Shown: positions 45,518-49,477 of the stretch, piece by piece
How positions within the stretch are numbered: position 1 is the first letter of the stretch
Layout: each line of letters opens with the position of its first letter
Origin: Mastigamoeba balamuthi
Lineage: Eukaryota > Evosea > Mastigamoebida > Mastigamoebidae
Assembly (NCBI GenBank): GCA_902651635.1
Contig: CACRSC010000013.1
Span: forward strand, 54,334-103,810
DNA length: 49,477 nucleotides
Reading direction: 5' to 3'
Program-made: the position numbers and the translations under genes
Notes under the pieces: model-generated
The model's input: only the letters and a program-made list of their open reading frames with translations
Databases searched by the model: none
What the model was told of the DNA's origin: nothing

Positions 45518-46330
45518 CGCAGCCTGTGTTGACACCTCCCACCCACGAGCAGCGCCACGCGAGTGCGCACGCACGGGGGGTGTATGCGTGTGGGCAGCAG
45601 CGGCGGGAGGAATAAACCCCTTTGCGGTGTGCGATGATATTTGGTTCTTCACTGGTTCACTGCCCCCAAAATGGACCGCCACTTGTGTGCCGGTGGTCTG
45701 CACCACACAGATTCTTGCTGTGCCGCAAGTTGCCATGGGTGGTCCAGGTACCGTCCGGCCGTGCTGTTGTTTTGCGCCAGGCGAGTGGAGGGCCGCGCTG
45801 CGCTGTCTCGTTTTCCGCACACGCTTCTCTAGATTTTGAGGACCAGACCGAGCGTCATTGCGTAACGCTAGAACGTCATCCACTTCTTCACGTCGTGGCT
45901 CTGTTGTGGTGCGTTGTGCCATACCATCTCAGGTGTTTCATCCACAGAAATCCGATGGAATTCGTGGCGAGTGACAATGTGCCTCGATGCCAAACCCGGC
46001 TATCGGAGTTTGTACTTGGCCCACAACAGATCTACCGAAATATCACGTGCCCTCTCAAACAAGGCCTACAGGGCCAAGTTCCTCTACTCGCACTATGGCA
46101 CACGCATCTGCTTTTGACCGCACATTTGTGTCGCCTTTCAGGATCCCATGACAATACAACGCCACCTATCCCAGTTGGAAAGGACTTTGCCCTGTTCTCT
46201 CCCATGCCAGCGTACTGGCATCTGCGCCTCTTTGAATGGCGTGAATCTCGAGTATTTGGCTCAGGACATCGCTGGCTGTGAGACTGCTGGACACGCACCT
46301 CACGGATAGGGTGGACGTTACGTTGTATTT
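45518..46330. other. AT-richer region between duplicated genes, coding status unclear
   Basis: About 810 bp separate copy A from the damaged secreted-protein exon. A plus-strand open frame at ~45622-46281 and minus-strand frames such as HEFHRISVDETPEMVW exist. The latter vaguely recalls the end of the neighbouring beta-trefoil protein (NWISVD...W), so this may be decayed 3' sequence of a second copy. I cannot support a gene. Confidence 0.3.
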
Positions 46331-46480
46331 TCAGGTGACAGGATATATCGGAGCCGTGCCATTCTGACAAGGAACGAACACGGGCTTGTTCTTCACCACC
46401 ATGAGCAAGTCCTTGGGATCTTCCGCCGCATTGGCATTGGCCTGGCAGACCAGCCCGAGAAGAACAGCAACAAGCTTCAT
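46331..46480 (-). pseudogene. Truncated copy of the secreted beta-trefoil gene, first exon
   Basis: The frame starts at 46480 with the same signal peptide (MKLVAVLLGLVC) and the same mature start (VVKNKPVF) as the intact gene at 47957, then stops after 49 residues. Compared with the intact exon, a block of about 40 nt encoding the CSTHCYSDGQW segment is missing, and the remaining sequence (GGCACGGCTCCGA...) is read out of frame. The ~200 bp upstream is also clearly related to the upstream region of the intact copy. One ambiguous base (N) lies at 46688. It is probably a decayed duplicate; a short secreted peptide remains possible. Confidence 0.55.
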
Positions 46481-46874
46481 CTTCACAGACCCAGAAAAAA
46501 GGAGGGTGAGTTTTGGGCTGTTGTCCCTAGCCACCGAGAGAGGAGAGGAAACATACTGTTGGCGGAGCTCTGGCAATGTGGGTTGTGAGATGTGAGGGTG
46601 GTGTGGGGATAGAGGAAGTGCTCTTCCCAGGAGAAGGCCAAGAAATGTGGAGCTGGTGGTGGGATTCTTATGGTATGGCTTCTCGAANAAGCTCACGCGG
46701 GCTTTTCTTTGATAGGGATAACAGTGTAGCAGCTCGGCGACGGAGAGCTCATTTCTCCCGAGTGCAACATCAAAGTGCTCTGCCTGCAGGCAACGTCGTT
46801 GGACAAAGGATCAATGCAGGAAGCATGTGGTGGGAGCATGTTGGACAATTTCTCCGGGATGACCCTCAGTGTTC

Positions 46875-47957
46875 TCATTGGGTGATCTGGAAATGCTCCC
46901 AGGTGTCGTCCACCTTGCGGTCAACTGATATCCAGTTGGTGTCATCAGCGTGAGCACACAAATAGCGATCTCTGTGAATGGACCGGAACGTCCACCCGAT
47001 CCCGCGTTTGTCCTCGACAAGGGTGATCTTGGCCTCCCAGGCTGCGCGGTCTCCATCGCAGCTGTCGCTCAGCGCAGTGACTCCCTTGTCAGGCACGTGC
47101 AGGTACTTGTTCGTGGCGACGTTCTTGATGCACACGACACTGCCGTCCCGCTGCTCAAACACCCACTTGGCTCTCGGGTCGTTTCCTGCAGTGGCCACAG
47201 TCAGAGGTCTCATGGTCACCGGGGGGGGTGCCACTCGCCATCAATGTTGAAGTGCTTGATGTCCCCGTTCTTGGACGTCTGCAGGAAGTTGCCCTTGGAT
47301 GTGATGATGTGCAATTGCTGGCCAAATGGGATCTGTTGGCGGGGGTTGACCATCGACCACAGGTTCCCGTCCGGGGAGTCAGCGTCAAAACCAACCCTCC
47401 ACACACCATTCTTCTCCTCGGATATCCCCAAGTACCTTCCAGACCAAACACTCCTCAGATAAACCATTTCGATTGTTTCTGTGGCCGACTGCCAGAATAC
47501 ATCTGCCGAACCGGGAAACTTGCACAGATGATCCAGGTCGACTCCGCTGCACTCGGGGCTATCCATATAGATTTGACTGCCCGTCAGACGGTAGTTCCCT
47601 GGCAACCCATAGAGGACGCATCTGGATGAGGTCCTCATGGAGAGCCACCACGTCACAGCATCAACAGAGCCCGGCGACGTCGAAGTGCACAGGCGTGAAG
47701 CCGCCTCGTTGGTGCCTGTTAGTGTGGGGACTGTGAGGGAAGCCAGCTGGACAGCAAATTCAACTGCTCTTACGCTGTATTGTCATGGCGCAGGATCTCT
47801 CGGAGCCGTGCCATTGGCCGTCGCTGTAGCAGTGGGTGGAGCACAGGTTGCCGACGAGGAACACGGGCTTGTTCTTTACCACCTTGAACAAGACCTTGGG
47901 GTCTCTCGCCGCCTTGGCCAGGCAGACCAGCCCGAGGAGAACAGCAACGAGCTTCAT
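46875..47957 (-). CDS. Secreted fascin-like / beta-trefoil protein
   Basis: Three exons (47957-47774, 47715-47220, 47172-46875) give 325 residues. A signal peptide (MKLVAVLLGLVCLAKA) is followed by a short Cys-containing segment (LCSTHCYSDGQWHGSERSC). The rest repeats a beta-trefoil-like pattern: VYLRSVWSGRYLGISEEKNG, LHIITSKGNFLQTSKNG, VVCIKNVATNKYLHVPDKG and GWTFRSIHRDRYLCAHAD, each of the form hydrophobic-S/N-x-x-G/N-x-Y/F-L. Fascin and ricin-B-type folds look like this; they bind sugars or proteins, and the ligand here is unknown. The second intron is only 47 nt and ends at CCGAG just after a GCAG; only that acceptor keeps frame across the C8 run at 47221-47228. It is secreted or lysosomal by the signal peptide. 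Confidence 0.78.
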
Positions 47958-48215
47958 CTGCACTGAGACAATCAACTGTAGGATGAGCTGTTGTGAGCTG
48001 TTGTCTCTGCCCCTTGCCGCTGGTGGCACACGTCTCAGAGAGTAGAGTGAGGTAACATACTTTTCTGTTGGCGGAGCTCTCTGGCAAAGCTGGTTGTGAG
48101 ATGTGAGGGTGGTGTGGGGTTCGAGGAAGTGCTCTTCCCAGGAGCAGGACGAGAAATGTGGAGCCGGTGGCGAGATTCTCGTGGTATGGATTTCTCGAAT
48201 CGAATCGGCGCACGT

Positions 48216-48711
48216 TCTGGAGGATGATACCACCGGAGTTGCCGAGTCATACCAATCCGGCCAAAGCGAACGCGATGGCCTCCCCAGTGAGGTGCGGTTC
48301 TTCGGACTCTTTGTGAGCAATATCAGAGGAACAGCAGCGCCCCATTCTCTAATCAGTACCTGAACCTCTTCCCCAGCACTGGCGGGCACTGCCAGTCAGA
48401 GCACACCCCTGAGGCTTGCAGTGCCACTGAGCAGCACAGGTTCTCTGCTCTGCCGTCATAAGCCGAGGCTGGTATTCCGAATGCAGAACACACCGCTGCT
48501 GCCCCATACTTGCTCGAACAACTCATCACAGTGCATCTGCACTCCTGCTGCTCGAGGGGTCCAGCAGCGGGATGCGAGGTGTTCAGCTTCTGGGAAGACG
48601 AGATTACGTGGCATAGCTCTGCTGGAACAATAAGAATCGCATTTTCTGACTGCTCTATGTTAATCTCTGCCATACACACAGCACTTGCGCATGCAGACAA
48701 CCTTTATTGCT
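48216..48711. other. Intergenic; one weak cysteine-rich open frame
   Basis: The region lies between the secreted gene's promoter and the stop of copy B. A minus-strand frame of 115 codons (48700-48353) begins with ATG and has twelve or so Cys, but it has no signal peptide, no domain and no second copy to support it. I do not call it a gene. Confidence 0.25.
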
Positions 48712-49477
48712 TCATTGACTGTTGTTGATCAACTGTTGCAGCAGTCGGACACGTTCCAGCTGCTCCCTCTGCAACAGCATCAGCACCTCGAGCTCCTCTC
48801 GTATGTCCTCGTTGTCTCCAACAGGCACTGCGTGGCCACACAGTGCTGAAGGATCGGCCACCTGGGCGATGTGTGAAGGCTCCGAGGGTCTGTGCTCCTC
48901 TGCCTCTGTCGACCCGCCCGGAACGACGCCTGGCGTGTTGCGGGAGTCCGGTCCTTCGAGGGGGTTGTGCTCGTCGCCCTTGTCGACCCACCTGATCTGT
49001 GGCGGCGCGAGAGGCCTCCGCGTGTACGTCGTCTTGGAGACAAGTGTGAGGGGCTCCGTCGCTGCCTCGGCGATCAGCCCCTCTGGCCCCCGCACCGCCA
49101 CGACGATCACCACGCGCCCTCCCATGTGCAGCCGCGACGTGTTGCAGTTCCTGTGGGCACAGAGAGGGCGTCGGGATGGCGTGGCGTACACGCGCGGGTG
49201 CGGTGGTGCGGCGGGTGTGCTAGAATAACGCTCTTGAATTCGTACGATTTGCACCGCTCAAACAAGAACGTCTGCTCCTCGCTCGCGCCCTCGTTGCGCG
49301 GTTCCTCCCGCGCAGATCCCTCTATGGTGACCAGCTTTTTGAGGCGCGACCGGCAGCATCTCGCGCACGGCCCCAGGTCTGCAGAGGATAGCGTTTGAGG
49401 GAAAAAGAGGTTGGAGGAAGGTCTGGAAATTGATGGGAGTTCACTCTGGCCGTTCTCCCGCCCCTCCAGCCGGACCA
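48712..49477 (-). CDS. Unrecognised cysteine-containing protein, duplicated family copy B (cut by window end)
   Basis: This is the paralogue of copy A at 44429-45517. Exons visible are 49150-48712 (439 nt, same length as in A), 49378-49246 (133 nt, same as in A) and the start of the next exon from 49445 to the window edge. The CERCCRSRLKKL, FERCKS|NCNTSRLHMGGRV and C-terminal coiled-coil segments are retained. Sequence is nearly identical over the shared exons and intron ends (49246-49477 versus 44965-45196). It differs mainly in the acidic linker (about 48800-48945 versus 44530-44655). The N-terminal half lies outside the window. Function is unknown. Confidence 0.68.

Larger units (their letters stand above)
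46331..48215. repeat. Duplicated promoter-plus-first-exon segments
   Basis: Segments ~46331-46690 and ~47770-48215 are alignable in the same orientation. Both contain, on the minus strand, GAGAAnnCCATACCA, CTCCACATTTCT, CTCCTGGGAAGAGCACTTCCTC, CCCCACACCACCCTCACATCTCACAACC and GCTCCGCCAACAG, followed by the MKLVAVLLGLVC coding start. The intact copy has an extra ~40 bp before the ATG. Confidence 0.75.

Noticed and set aside
45622-46281. Plus-strand open frame of 219 codons
   Set aside because: It crosses sequence that may be decayed copies of the minus-strand genes. No domain or signal peptide is seen, and composition does not match host coding sequence.

Overview
This window is nuclear DNA of a flagellated single-celled eukaryote. 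It carries about 18 protein genes with about 55 hand-placed spliceosomal introns, mostly 47-150 nt, plus one spliced tRNA gene. Coding sequence is GC-rich with a strong third-position GC bias. A complete inner-arm axonemal dynein heavy chain shows that the organism builds a motile 9+2 flagellum. A stand-alone rubrerythrin-type diiron protein, a family common in anaerobic microbes and anaerobic protists, hints at a low-oxygen lifestyle. A free-living metamonad-like flagellate would fit, but the sequence alone does not settle the lineage.

Layout: 1-2310 is repeat-rich, with a pogo/Tigger-type transposase broken by a frameshift and two copies of a ~286-bp repeat. 2676-13974 holds a receptor adenylate cyclase (-), 5-formyltetrahydrofolate cyclo-ligase (-), a TOM1/THH1-like seven-helix protein (+), a DUS2-type tRNA-dihydrouridine synthase (-) and a candidate Mediator subunit 17 (+). 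15097-17205 holds a rubrerythrin-like protein (-), tRNA-Tyr(GUA) with a 10-nt intron (+) and an unrecognised 168-residue protein (-). 17468-22537 holds a membrane receptor-phosphodiesterase (-), dUTPase (-) and an unrecognised 117-residue protein (+). 23228-37872 is a DNAH10-type dynein heavy chain in ten exons (4500 residues). 38150-43971 holds an F-box/leucine-rich protein (-), an ankyrin-repeat protein (-) and a heat shock transcription factor (+). 44429-49477 is a recently duplicated segment with two copies of an unrecognised cysteine-containing gene family (the second cut by the window end), a secreted beta-trefoil (fascin-like) protein and a damaged copy of its first exon.

How the genes relate: the cyclase and the phosphodiesterase share one layout (membrane anchor, large extracellular Cache-like sensor, second membrane helix, cytoplasmic catalytic domain). 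They could make and destroy cyclic nucleotide in response to outside signals, plausibly affecting flagellar motility, where the I1/f-type dynein encoded here is a known regulatory target in other organisms. The other genes are housekeeping (folate, dUTP, tRNA modification, transcription) and show no operon-like organisation. Splicing shows two oddities: many donors read GTNCG instead of GTAAG, and at least three introns appear to be GC-AG introns following AAG.
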